5,733 nucleotides of DNA from Opitutia bacterium (GTDB lineage: Bacteria; Verrucomicrobiota; Verrucomicrobiia; Opitutales; UBA953), in assembly GCA_947378905.1 (NCBI GenBank), contig CANCLV010000064.1, positions 1 to 5,733 of the forward strand, read 5' to 3'. The notes under the pieces were generated by a model, which made no database searches, was not told where the DNA came from, and saw nothing but the letters and a program-made list of their open reading frames with translations. Shown piece by piece: positions 1-5,733 of this stretch (position 1 is its first letter; the number at the start of each line of letters is the position of its first letter). The position numbers and the translations under genes were made by a program.

Positions 1-163
1 CGTAGAGCGAGCAACCGAAGAAGAAATAATCATAATATTTTTATAGTTTTTTGTGAGCGTAAACAGTGTGGCAAAGCTGGTACAAACACAGACACTCATC
101 CGTTGGGATTAAGTGAGATTGGTAAATGAAGCCACGTGAGCCGAAGCCCAAGAGATTTTTAAA
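1..163. other. Intergenic or gene-edge region with no assignable gene
   Basis: This stretch lies downstream of the small minus-strand gene and reaches the window edge. Plus frame 1 is open from base 1 to a TGA at 127-129 (42 codons), but the peptide is low in complexity (Arg/Asn runs), uses AGA codons and resembles nothing I know. On the minus strand a frame is open from an ATG at 99 to base 1 (33 codons), also without recognisable character. Bases 20-52 are very AT-rich. I see no tRNA T-loop and no mature RNA-gene signature. One short UUCG-loop hairpin at 137-150 is listed separately. A neighbouring gene may begin or end just outside the window. Confidence 0.5.
137..150 (-). terminator. Short UUCG-loop hairpin after the last minus-strand gene (possible terminator)
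   Basis: Read on the minus strand, bases 150-146 (TGGGC) pair with 141-137 (GCTCA) around a TTCG loop. This gives five base pairs, one of them G-U, closed by the very stable cUUCGg tetraloop. It lies 13 bases past the TAA of the small membrane protein gene, where a terminator would be expected. However, no T-tract follows on the minus strand, so a classic intrinsic terminator is not shown. It could instead be a 3'-end stabilising structure or chance. Confidence 0.3.
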
Positions 164-559
164 TTATACCTTCGGTGGCGGCACGGGAACCTCTTCTGTC
201 AGCCGCCAGGTATTAAACCCCTGATCACGCTGGAAAATAATACCATAAGACTCCGGCAAAGTTAAATAAACACTATCACCACGATTAAAATCGTATTTAA
301 TTTTAGCTTTTAAAACATTAGACTTATCAACAGGGACTTGCTCCGTCGTCTTTCGACCCTTCTCAACCACTTTACAAAGCGGACAAGGCTTATCGCTTAA
401 GGTCTTAGTAATCGCCTCAGAGGTCGAGAGATAAATCGCATTAGTGCGCGACATATTAACCCACGCAACCACTTGTAATAAATCCCAGGTTAAACCCGAC
501 GACGCGAACCAGGCAGCTAAAACTGCCCATACGGCGAACCTCTTAATCGTGTTTAACAC
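164..559 (-). CDS. Small membrane-anchored or secreted protein with a CPLC motif, function unknown
   Basis: This is a 131-residue protein I cannot assign to a named family. The N-terminus has Lys6 and Arg7 followed by a hydrophobic, Trp-rich stretch (about residues 8-33), which reads as a signal peptide or single membrane anchor. There is no lipobox cysteine. A Cys-Pro-Leu-Cys pair sits at 59-62, followed by a Lys/Arg-rich stretch, then a hydrophilic domain with alternating polar and hydrophobic residues and a proline-rich tail at 124-130. CxxC could bind a metal or form a disulfide; which one cannot be told. The start is a GTG at 559, with a stop in frame at 584-586 and no ATG between. The next possible start is Met36, which would lose the hydrophobic segment, so GTG is favoured. 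No Shine-Dalgarno sequence is visible. The gene lies 83 bases after queC on the same strand. I vaguely recall similar small CPLC proteins in Verrucomicrobiota, unchecked. Confidence 0.7.
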   Translation of the reverse strand: MLNTIKRFAVWAVLAAWFASSGLTWDLLQVVAWVNMSRTNAIYLSTSEAITKTLSDKPCPLCKVVEKGRKTTEQVPVDKSNVLKAKIKYDFNRGDSVYLTLPESYGIIFQRDQGFNTWRLTEEVPVPPPKV

Positions 560-642
560 AATCAGATTCAGATTTAATATCCGTTAGTGTTCAAACTAAA
601 ACCCAGCACACAATGCTCTATCAGAGTATCTAATTTAGAAGA
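560..642 (-). other. Spacer between queC and the small membrane protein gene
   Basis: This 83-base AT-rich gap is the only sizeable one within the minus-strand gene row. It contains an imperfect inverted repeat at 613-629 (arms around CTCT/AGAG), a second short repeat AGCA/TGCT at 605-608 and 614-617 that overlaps and would exclude it, a TTAGT/ACTAA repeat at about 584-599, and a tandem CAGATT repeat at 563-574 just ahead of the GTG start. No strong -35/-10 pair and no GC-rich stem with a T-run are visible. The downstream gene may therefore be read from the queC transcript or have a promoter I cannot recognise. Confidence 0.4.
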
Positions 643-1302
643 TTAACCCTTGTAGACCGTCAAATCAGGCACGCCGGCCAACTTGAAAGCTTCTTTGCGT
701 TCCACACAGGTTCCACAACGCCCGCAATGAGTATCCCCGCCGACATAACAGGACCAGGTAAGCTCCATGGGCACTTTTAATTCTGCACCGCGACGAACAA
801 TGGCCGTCTTGTCCATTTTAACAAAAGGACGCTCTAACGAAACTTCATGCCAATCAGCTAAGCGAATAGCAGCATCAAGTGCTTCAGCAAAAGCCGGACG
901 ACAATCTGGATAAATCGCGTGATCTCCACTGTGCGCCCCATAAGCAACCGTCTTAGCCTTCAAGGAAATCGCCCACGATGTAGCCACCGAAATAAATAAC
1001 ATATTACGATTGGGAACCACGGTGGCCTTCATCGAAAGTTCTTCGTAATGTCCTTCTGGCACGGCCACCTTTTGGTCCGTCAAAGCATTAGCACCAAAGA
1101 GCGGAGCCAACGCACGTAGATCCGCAACCTGATGTTTTACTTTATAAAATTCACAGATTTTTTTCGCCGCTTCAATTTCTCGACGGTGACGCTGTCCATA
1201 ATCCACACTCAATGCGTAAACTTCCCTGCCCTGGGAAAGTAAATGAGCCAATAAAACCGTTGAATCGATTCCTCCTGAATGAATGACGACGGTTTTTTCC
1301 AT
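643..1302 (-). CDS. queC: 7-cyano-7-deazaguanine (preQ0) synthase QueC
   Basis: QueC uses ATP and ammonia to convert 7-carboxy-7-deazaguanine into preQ0, the nitrile precursor of the queuosine base found in the anticodons of tRNA-Asp, -Asn, -His and -Tyr. It acts in the cytoplasm. The 219-residue product has the usual family length. The ATP-binding PP-loop SGGIDST is at residues 9-15, DYGQRH at 34-39 and VPNRN at 96-100. The C-terminal zinc site is Cys185, Cys193, Cys196 and Cys199 in the typical TWSC...HCGRCGTC arrangement. The ATG at 1302 is chosen because the PP-loop strand starts right after it. A longer reading from 1368 adds 22 unrelated residues and overlaps ybeY. The gene begins 13 bases after the ybeY stop with no visible Shine-Dalgarno sequence, so translation may depend on reading through from ybeY. 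No other queuosine genes (queD, queE, queF) are in the window. Confidence 0.97.
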   Translation of the reverse strand: MEKTVVIHSGGIDSTVLLAHLLSQGREVYALSVDYGQRHRREIEAAKKICEFYKVKHQVADLRALAPLFGANALTDQKVAVPEGHYEELSMKATVVPNRNMLFISVATSWAISLKAKTVAYGAHSGDHAIYPDCRPAFAEALDAAIRLADWHEVSLERPFVKMDKTAIVRRGAELKVPMELTWSCYVGGDTHCGRCGTCVERKEAFKLAGVPDLTVYKG

Positions 1303-1315
1303 GCAGTGAAATAAA

Positions 1316-1807
1316 CTACTTCGAACGTCGAGAGCGAGAAACTTTAATCCACGCCTTATGATGATCAATATAAGCTAGGGCAAAACTCTCCGCCGCCCGC
1401 ATTTTCTTGGCCTCCGCCGACTTCTTATCGCGCAGACCAGTCAAATGTAACCAACCATGCGCCACATAAAGACTCATCTCTTCTTCAAAGGTATGCCCAT
1501 GCTTTTTAGCGACACGTTTGGCTTGATCCAAGTTAACACAAATTTCGCCCGCAAACGGCTCAACCGGATGATCCTCCCCGACAAATGTAATCACATCCGT
1601 CACGGTCGGATCATTCATAAACTCCTTATGAATCTTTTTAATCTCGGCATCATTAACAAACACCACCGAAATATCTCCTGTAGGACAGACATAGGACTTC
1701 GCTGTATCTAAAGTTTGAATGAGTTTTCTTACACTCGAATCTACGACTTTGATCGATGGATGACGTACCGCCACCTCCACTAATCTTAATTTATTTTTCG
1801 ACTTCAT
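1316..1807 (-). CDS. ybeY: Endoribonuclease YbeY (rRNA maturation and quality control)
   Basis: YbeY is a metal-dependent single-strand endoribonuclease that takes part in 16S rRNA 3'-end maturation and in 70S ribosome quality control. The 163-residue product matches the family in length and order: TDVITF at 70-75, GEICVNLDQA at 87-96 and the metal-binding motif HGWLHLTGLRD at 117-127. His117 and His121 are the first two zinc ligands. The third position, His in the E. coli-type HGxLHLxGYDH motif, is Asp127 here. The Arg usually found before the TDV strand (RGKD in Bacillus-type proteins) aligns with Met64. From memory both changes occur in several phyla, so an active enzyme is still likely. 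The C-terminus is a basic tail (about 155-163). The ATG at 1807 abuts the TAA of the HIT gene (TAAATG) with no spacer, indicating coupled translation in the galE-HIT-ybeY-queC unit. The stop is TAG. Confidence 0.95.
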   Translation of the reverse strand: MKSKNKLRLVEVAVRHPSIKVVDSSVRKLIQTLDTAKSYVCPTGDISVVFVNDAEIKKIHKEFMNDPTVTDVITFVGEDHPVEPFAGEICVNLDQAKRVAKKHGHTFEEEMSLYVAHGWLHLTGLRDKKSAEAKKMRAAESFALAYIDHHKAWIKVSRSRRSK

Positions 1808-2302
1808 TTATTTAATCTCAGCAAAAACTGGCTTCAGTCTTAACCATAAATCATTCAGCGCCTGAGGTAAAACATGTGTGTCTGCCACCACGGGCATGAA
1901 GTTGTGATCTCCGTCCCAACGCGGTACGATGTGGAAATGTAAATGAGTTGGAATTCCTGCACCCGCCGCACGACCTAAATTGATACCCATATTAAAACCC
2001 GATGGCGTCATGACTTTTTGAAGTACGGACTGACACTTAACCAGCAAGTCCATCATTTCAGCACGCTCATCGACAGTAAGTTCAGCCAACTGCCCTACTT
2101 CACGATTGGGCAAAACCATGAGGTGTCCTGGATTGTATGGAAAATTATTTAAAATAACAAAACAGGTCCGACCCCGATGGAGTATCAAAGACTTTTGGTC
2201 ATCGCCCAACGCCAATAAGTCCGCAAAAGGACTCCCTGCTTTTGGGTCTTTACGACTCTGGATATACTGCATGCGCCAGTAGGGATGAAGTTGTTCAGTC
2301 AT
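1808..2302 (-). CDS. HIT-family hydrolase/phosphorylase, Ap4A-degrading type
   Basis: This 164-residue histidine-triad protein has the catalytic signature HLHFH at 120-124 followed by IVPRW. Other family marks are VILNNFPYNPGHLMVLP at 49-65, GFNMGINLGRAAGAGIPTH at 102-120, and the C-terminal DHNFMPV at 132-138. HIT enzymes attack the alpha-phosphate of nucleotide substrates through the middle histidine, here His122. The layout, especially NFMPV and the conserved PYNPGH, resembles the diadenosine tetraphosphate phosphorylase/hydrolase group known from the mycobacterial protein Rv2613c rather than the short Hint-type enzymes. The CPFC zinc motif many relatives carry near the N-terminus reads GSPF here (23-26), so that cysteine pair is lost. 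The ATG at 2302 begins one base after the galE stop (TAATATG) and gives the usual LHPYWRMQYI beginning. A reading from 2368 lies inside galE and is not favoured. The exact substrate cannot be fixed from sequence. Confidence 0.92.
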   Translation of the reverse strand: MTEQLHPYWRMQYIQSRKDPKAGSPFADLLALGDDQKSLILHRGRTCFVILNNFPYNPGHLMVLPNREVGQLAELTVDERAEMMDLLVKCQSVLQKVMTPSGFNMGINLGRAAGAGIPTHLHFHIVPRWDGDHNFMPVVADTHVLPQALNDLWLRLKPVFAEIK

Positions 2303-2303
2303 A

Positions 2304-3296
2304 TTATCTTTTAGAAAATCCTTGAGGGTGTAAGGTGTGCCAGCGTACAGCCGTAGACACAATGGCATCTAGCGTGTCGTACTTAGGCTTCCAGCCGAGC
2401 TCCTTACGTACCTTAGTAGCATCCGCGTAGAGTGCCGGTGGGTCACCTTCACGACGCTCAACATACTCACGTGGCACAGGTTTTCCCGTTACTCTTTCCA
2501 CGCTCTTTAAAATATCTTCGACTGAATACGGCACACCAATTCCCAAATTATAGAAAAACGCCAAGCCCGTTTCTTTCAATTTATCAAATACCGCAATGTG
2601 CGCAGAAGATAAATCATCGACGTGAACATAATCACGTAAGCAAGTACCATCGGGCGTAGGATAATCTGTTCCAAATACTTTCAATGCAGGGCGACGACCT
2701 AAAGCCGCTGCAATAGCCAAAGGAATTAAATGGGTTTCGGGTTGATGGTCCTCACCAATACTTCCATCTGCCGATGCACCAGCCGCATTAAAATAACGGA
2801 ACGCTGCAAAACTGATTTTCCCTTCTCGCGCTAACTGACGAAGCTTGAGTTCTACATCTAATTTATTTTGGCCATACGGATTAATCGGCTTCTGCGGCAG
2901 ATTTTCGGACATCGGCATTTTATCGGGGACACCGAATGTCGCACAAGTGCTGGAAAAAACAAATTTCTTAACCCCCTCGGCAATCATCGCATCGAGCAGC
3001 GCGAAAGTGCGGACAACATTGTTCTCATGATAACGTTCAGGCTGGTGCACTGACTCGCCAACATTGATCAAAGCGGCAAAGTGCATGACGAGTTCTATTT
3101 TATAGTCTCTCAATGCCGCACGAACTTTCACCGAATCGGCCATATCAGCCTCTACGAACGGAACGTCCTTCGGAATAGATTCACGGTGACCGTAGGAAAG
3201 ATTGTCTAAAACGACGACTGAATGCCCCGCGGCCATCACCTGCCTCACGCAGTGACTGCCGATATAACCTGCCCCACCTACGACCAGTACGTTCAT
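2304..3296 (-). CDS. galE: UDP-glucose 4-epimerase GalE
   Basis: GalE interconverts UDP-glucose and UDP-galactose with tightly bound NAD. It feeds galactose use and the synthesis of galactose-containing surface sugars in the cytoplasm. The 330-residue protein shows the Rossmann NAD loop GGAGYIGSH at 7-15, HFAALINVGESV at 72-83, FSSTCATFG at 114-122 (Thr117 probably in the catalytic Ser/Thr position), catalytic Tyr141 and Lys145 in YGQNK, FRYFNAAGA at 166-174, RDYVHVDDL at 221-229 and RREGDPPALYAD at 281-292. Leu289 sits where E. coli has Tyr299, the gatekeeper that excludes N-acetylated sugars, so a wider substrate range is possible. The ATG at 3296 places the first strand immediately at the N-terminus as in relatives; its nearest GGAGG lies 14 bases upstream, rather far. 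An in-frame ATG at 3359 would add 21 residues. It is the first gene of a tight row with HIT, ybeY and queC. Related sugar epimerases cannot be fully excluded. Confidence 0.92.
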   Translation of the reverse strand: MNVLVVGGAGYIGSHCVRQVMAAGHSVVVLDNLSYGHRESIPKDVPFVEADMADSVKVRAALRDYKIELVMHFAALINVGESVHQPERYHENNVVRTFALLDAMIAEGVKKFVFSSTCATFGVPDKMPMSENLPQKPINPYGQNKLDVELKLRQLAREGKISFAAFRYFNAAGASADGSIGEDHQPETHLIPLAIAAALGRRPALKVFGTDYPTPDGTCLRDYVHVDDLSSAHIAVFDKLKETGLAFFYNLGIGVPYSVEDILKSVERVTGKPVPREYVERREGDPPALYADATKVRKELGWKPKYDTLDAIVSTAVRWHTLHPQGFSKR

Positions 3297-3388
3297 GTCC
3301 TTTGAATAACCCTCCACCCCCGCCCTAGGCAAGTTCCCTCTCCAAATCCTTGCCACCATCGCCTCAACTCTCCTATCTGCTCATATTC
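3297..3388. promoter_or_regulatory. Divergent intergenic region between galE and leuS
   Basis: These 92 bases must carry signals for both directions unless promoters lie inside the flanking genes. The plus strand is strongly pyrimidine-rich. The best plus-strand -35 candidate is TTGCCA at 3350-3355. About 17-18 bases on lies only a poor -10 (around CTATCTG), so I do not claim a promoter. No leader resembling a T-box, a preQ1 riboswitch or an attenuator hairpin is visible. On the minus strand two purine-rich stretches could act as ribosome binding sites: GGAGG at 3315-3311 for the galE ATG at 3296, and AGGAG at 3374-3370 for the alternative ATG at 3359. No Shine-Dalgarno sequence precedes leuS. 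Confidence 0.5.
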
Positions 3389-5733
3389 ATGGAACACTCT
3401 CAAGGAGCCTACGACTTTACCGCCTTCGAACAGCGCTGGCAGGCCTATTGGAAAAATAATTCCACCTTCCGCACCGAATCCTCCACCTGCGGAAAACCAA
3501 AGTACTACGTCCTTGATATGTTCCCTTACCCATCGGGCGCAGGCTTACACATCGGACACCCGGAAGGCTACACAGCTTCAGACATTTTAGGCCGATACAA
3601 AAAAGCTTCAGGTTTCAATGTCCTTCACCCGATGGGTTGGGATGCTTTCGGACTTCCCGCCGAACAACACGCCATCGCCACTGGCGAACACCCAGCTCTC
3701 CAGACTCGTAAGAACATCGACAACTTCCGTCGCCAACTTCAGATGATCGGCTTCGGTATCGACTGGGATCGCGAACTTTCCACGACCGATGAAAAATATT
3801 TCCGTTGGACGCAGTGGATCTTCCTCAAACTTTTCCGTCACGGCCTCGCCTACGTTTCCGAAAAACCTGTTTGGTTCTGCCCTGCACTCGGCACGGTTCT
3901 CGCCAATGAAGAAGTTCTAAATACAAAAGAAGGCCCACGTTCTGAACGAGGAAATCACCCGGTCGAACGTCGCCCCATCCGCCAATGGGTTCTCCGCATC
4001 ACCGCCTACGCCGATAAATTAATCGAAGGACTCGACTCACTCGATTGGCCCGACTCCACCAAGCGCTTACAGAAAAACTGGATCGGGAAATCTGAAGGAG
4101 CTGAAGTTAAATTCGAATTAGCTGATATTCCTAACGAAAGTCTCACGGTATTCACCACCCGACCCGACACCCTCTTCGGCGCAACCTACATGGTCGTCGC
4201 CCCTGAACATCCTCTCATCAGCAAACTAACGACAGCCGCACAAAAAGCTGACGTGGATGCGTACATCGCTGCCGTTCGAAATAAGTCAGACCTCGAACGT
4301 ACCGACCTCGCTGATAAGAAAAAGACCGGCGTCTTCACGGGCAGTTACGCCATCAATCCCGTTAACGGAAATAAAATTCCTGTCTGGACCGCTGACTACG
4401 TCCTCATGAGCTACGGCACTGGCGCAATCATGGCCGTCCCCGCTCACGATACACGCGACTGGGAATTCGCTAAACAATTCAATTTACCAATCATTCAAGT
4501 GGTCGGTTCAAAAGAAGCCATCGATGTTCAAGAAAAACCTTGGACCGAAGATGGCCCCATGGTGAACTCGGGTCCATTCAACGGCCTCTCCGCAACCGAA
4601 ACTAAAAAGAAAATCACCGCTGATCTCGCAACCAAAGGCCAAGGCAAACTAGCAGTGAACTTTAAGTTACGCGATTGGCTCTTCTCTCGCCAACGTTACT
4701 GGGGCGAACCTTTCCCGATTCTTTGGATTTCCAAAGCGGACTACGCAAAGATTCCAGCTGACTCCGAAATTCGCGAGTTCCTCCCCAAAGAACCAGTCAC
4801 TTGCCAAATCAACGGACAAGAAGTCTGTGCCGTGCCACTCACTTCTAAACAACTGCCTCTTACTTTACCTGAAGTTAAATCTTACCAACCTTCCCCAACC
4901 GGAGATTCACCACTCTCTAAAGAACCCGAGTGGACCGAAGTTTGGTATAATATTTCCAACGGAGAAACAATTACCCAATCTAAACCACAACCTGGACCGC
5001 TTTGGATTAAGGCCTCTCGCGAAACAAACACGATGCCTCAGTGGGCAGGTTCCTGCTGGTACTACCTGCGTTATCTCGATCCACAAAACACCAAGGAAAT
5101 CGCTTCCGCTGAAAATCTTAATTACTGGGGCAACCCCGACTTCTATATCGGCGGCGCCGAACACGCCGTTCTACACTTACTGTACGCACGCTTCTGGCAT
5201 CGATTCCTCTACGACATCAAAGTTCTCTCCACACCCGAGCCGTTTAAGAAATTATTCCACCAAGGACTCATACTCGGCGAAGACGGCGAGAAAATGTCGA
5301 AGAGTCGCGGCAATGTCGTGAATCCCGATGTCATCGTGAAAGAACATGGCGCTGATGCATTACGCATGTATCTCATGTTCCTCGGACCTCTCGAAGCTTC
5401 CAAACCTTGGAACACCGATGGTATCTCAGGTATCACCCGCTTCCTCCGTCGCCTCTGGCGCCTTGCCGTTGATGAAACGACTGGAAATATTTCTGCTAAA
5501 ATCAATGACAGCGCGAATGAAACCGAAGAACTTGTTCGCGAACTAAATCGAACCATCAAGAAAGTCGGTAACGATATTGAAACCCTCCAATTCAATACCG
5601 CGATTTCCCAAATGATGATTCTGATGAATGTCGCAGAAAAATCTCCCTCACTAAAACGCTCCACCGTCGAAGACTTCACTCGCCTAGCAGCACCTTTCGC
5701 ACCTCACCTTTGTGAAGAAATCTGGCAACGCCT
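3389..5733 (+). CDS. leuS: Leucyl-tRNA synthetase LeuRS (3' end outside the window)
   Basis: LeuRS joins leucine to tRNA-Leu using ATP. It is a class I enzyme with a CP1 editing domain that removes mischarged amino acids. The frame stays open from the ATG to the window end: 781 full codons plus two bases, ending in CEEIWQR of the anticodon-binding domain, so perhaps 50-100 residues are missing. Visible parts are the HIGH motif at 54-57, the editing threonine-rich motif TTRPDT at 256-261, the editing aspartate Asp354 in AVPAHD, SRQRYWGEP at 433-441, MPQWAGSCWYY at 549-559, and KMSKS at 635-639. The large leucine-specific insert found before KMSKS in E. coli is absent, as in Bacillus-type enzymes. 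Only one cysteine (164) of the zinc knuckle remains, and the following SERGNHPVERRP stretch also follows the Bacillus style. About 107 residues (442-548) lie between RYWGEP and MPQWAGS, longer than I recall for Bacillus. The ATG is the only Met before residue 44. No Shine-Dalgarno sequence is visible. Confidence 0.98.
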   Translation, partial: MEHSQGAYDFTAFEQRWQAYWKNNSTFRTESSTCGKPKYYVLDMFPYPSGAGLHIGHPEGYTASDILGRYKKASGFNVLHPMGWDAFGLPAEQHAIATGEHPALQTRKNIDNFRRQLQMIGFGIDWDRELSTTDEKYFRWTQWIFLKLFRHGLAYVSEKPVWFCPALGTVLANEEVLNTKEGPRSERGNHPVERRPIRQWVLRITAYADKLIEGLDSLDWPDSTKRLQKNWIGKSEGAEVKFELADIPNESLTVFTTRPDTLFGATYMVVAPEHPLISKLTTAAQKADVDAYIAAVRNKSDLERTDLADKKKTGVFTGSYAINPVNGNKIPVWTADYVLMSYGTGAIMAVPAHDTRDWEFAKQFNLPIIQVVGSKEAIDVQEKPWTEDGPMVNSGPFNGLSATETKKKITADLATKGQGKLAVNFKLRDWLFSRQRYWGEPFPILWISKADYAKIPADSEIREFLPKEPVTCQINGQEVCAVPLTSKQLPLTLPEVKSYQPSPTGDSPLSKEPEWTEVWYNISNGETITQSKPQPGPLWIKASRETNTMPQWAGSCWYYLRYLDPQNTKEIASAENLNYWGNPDFYIGGAEHAVLHLLYARFWHRFLYDIKVLSTPEPFKKLFHQGLILGEDGEKMSKSRGNVVNPDVIVKEHGADALRMYLMFLGPLEASKPWNTDGISGITRFLRRLWRLAVDETTGNISAKINDSANETEELVRELNRTIKKVGNDIETLQFNTAISQMMILMNVAEKSPSLKRSTVEDFTRLAAPFAPHLCEEIWQR

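Noticed and set aside
6..29. Possible gene 3' end ending in PKKK and TAA
   Set aside because: A TAG in the same frame at 3-5 precedes it, so it cannot be the tail of a longer plus-strand gene.
1303..1368. Upstream start for queC at 1368
   Set aside because: The extra 22 residues fall inside the ybeY 3' end and do not belong to the QueC family. The ATP-binding strand starts directly after the ATG at 1302.
1808..2302. Galactose-1-phosphate uridylyltransferase (GalT) as partner of galE
   Set aside because: GalT belongs to the same superfamily but is about twice as long and carries an HPHGQ motif. This protein is 164 residues with a full HLHFH triad.
2303..2368. Upstream start for the HIT gene at 2368
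   Set aside because: It would overlap the galE 3' end by over 60 bases. The ATG at 2302, one base after the galE stop, gives the expected N-terminus.
3297..3388. preQ1 riboswitch or T-box leader
   Set aside because: QueC and LeuRS genes can be controlled by such leaders, but this 92-base pyrimidine-rich region has neither the conserved preQ1 aptamer bases nor a T-box sequence, and is too short for a T-box.
3878..3985. Loss of the LeuRS zinc knuckle as a sign of a broken gene
   Set aside because: Only Cys164 remains, but the SERGNHPVERRP replacement is the normal form in Bacillus-type LeuRS, and all catalytic and editing motifs are intact.
4827..5321. 164-residue open frame on the plus strand
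   Set aside because: It overlaps leuS in another frame. LeuRS motifs run unbroken through this stretch, and the alternative peptide is Thr/Ser/Pro-rich without any recognisable domain.
5209..5679. 156-residue open frame on the minus strand
   Set aside because: It lies antisense to leuS, covering KMSKS and the anticodon-binding domain, with a composition typical of a shadow frame and no family resemblance.

Overview
The window looks like an ordinary bacterial chromosome segment of housekeeping genes. By eye its base composition is balanced (roughly 45-50% GC). The protein styles suggest the Verrucomicrobiota/Planctomycetes/Bacteroidota side of the tree, with an Opitutae-like verrucomicrobium as my best guess. 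That guess comes from remembered resemblance: the LeuRS catalytic region and its long variable segment, the GLRD form of the YbeY metal motif, and a small CPLC protein. No search was run, so it is weak. Most start codons also lack a convincing Shine-Dalgarno sequence.

Layout. Positions 1-163 hold no gene I can defend. From 3296 down to 164 five genes run leftwards on the minus strand: galE (UDP-glucose 4-epimerase), a HIT-family nucleotide hydrolase/phosphorylase, ybeY (rRNA-processing endoribonuclease), queC (preQ0 synthase) and a small membrane-anchored or exported protein of unknown function. The first four are packed with gaps of 1, 0 and 13 bases and are almost certainly one transcription unit. 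The fifth follows after 83 bases and may or may not share the transcript. A 92-base divergent intergenic region (3297-3388) separates galE from leuS, which runs rightwards and is cut off by the window end after 781 complete codons.

How the genes fit together. Three of them concern RNA and translation: YbeY matures rRNA, QueC makes the precursor of the queuosine base of tRNA anticodons, and LeuRS charges tRNA-Leu. The HIT protein resembles diadenosine tetraphosphate-degrading enzymes, and Ap4A is a by-product of aminoacyl-tRNA synthetases, so it fits this theme loosely. GalE supplies UDP-galactose for envelope sugars and has no obvious link to the others.

I found no mobile element, CRISPR array, tRNA, rRNA, riboswitch or defence-like system. 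The least explained items are the CPLC protein, the choice of galE start, and the variant residues in YbeY, GalE and the HIT protein. None of these amounts to a new system on the present evidence.
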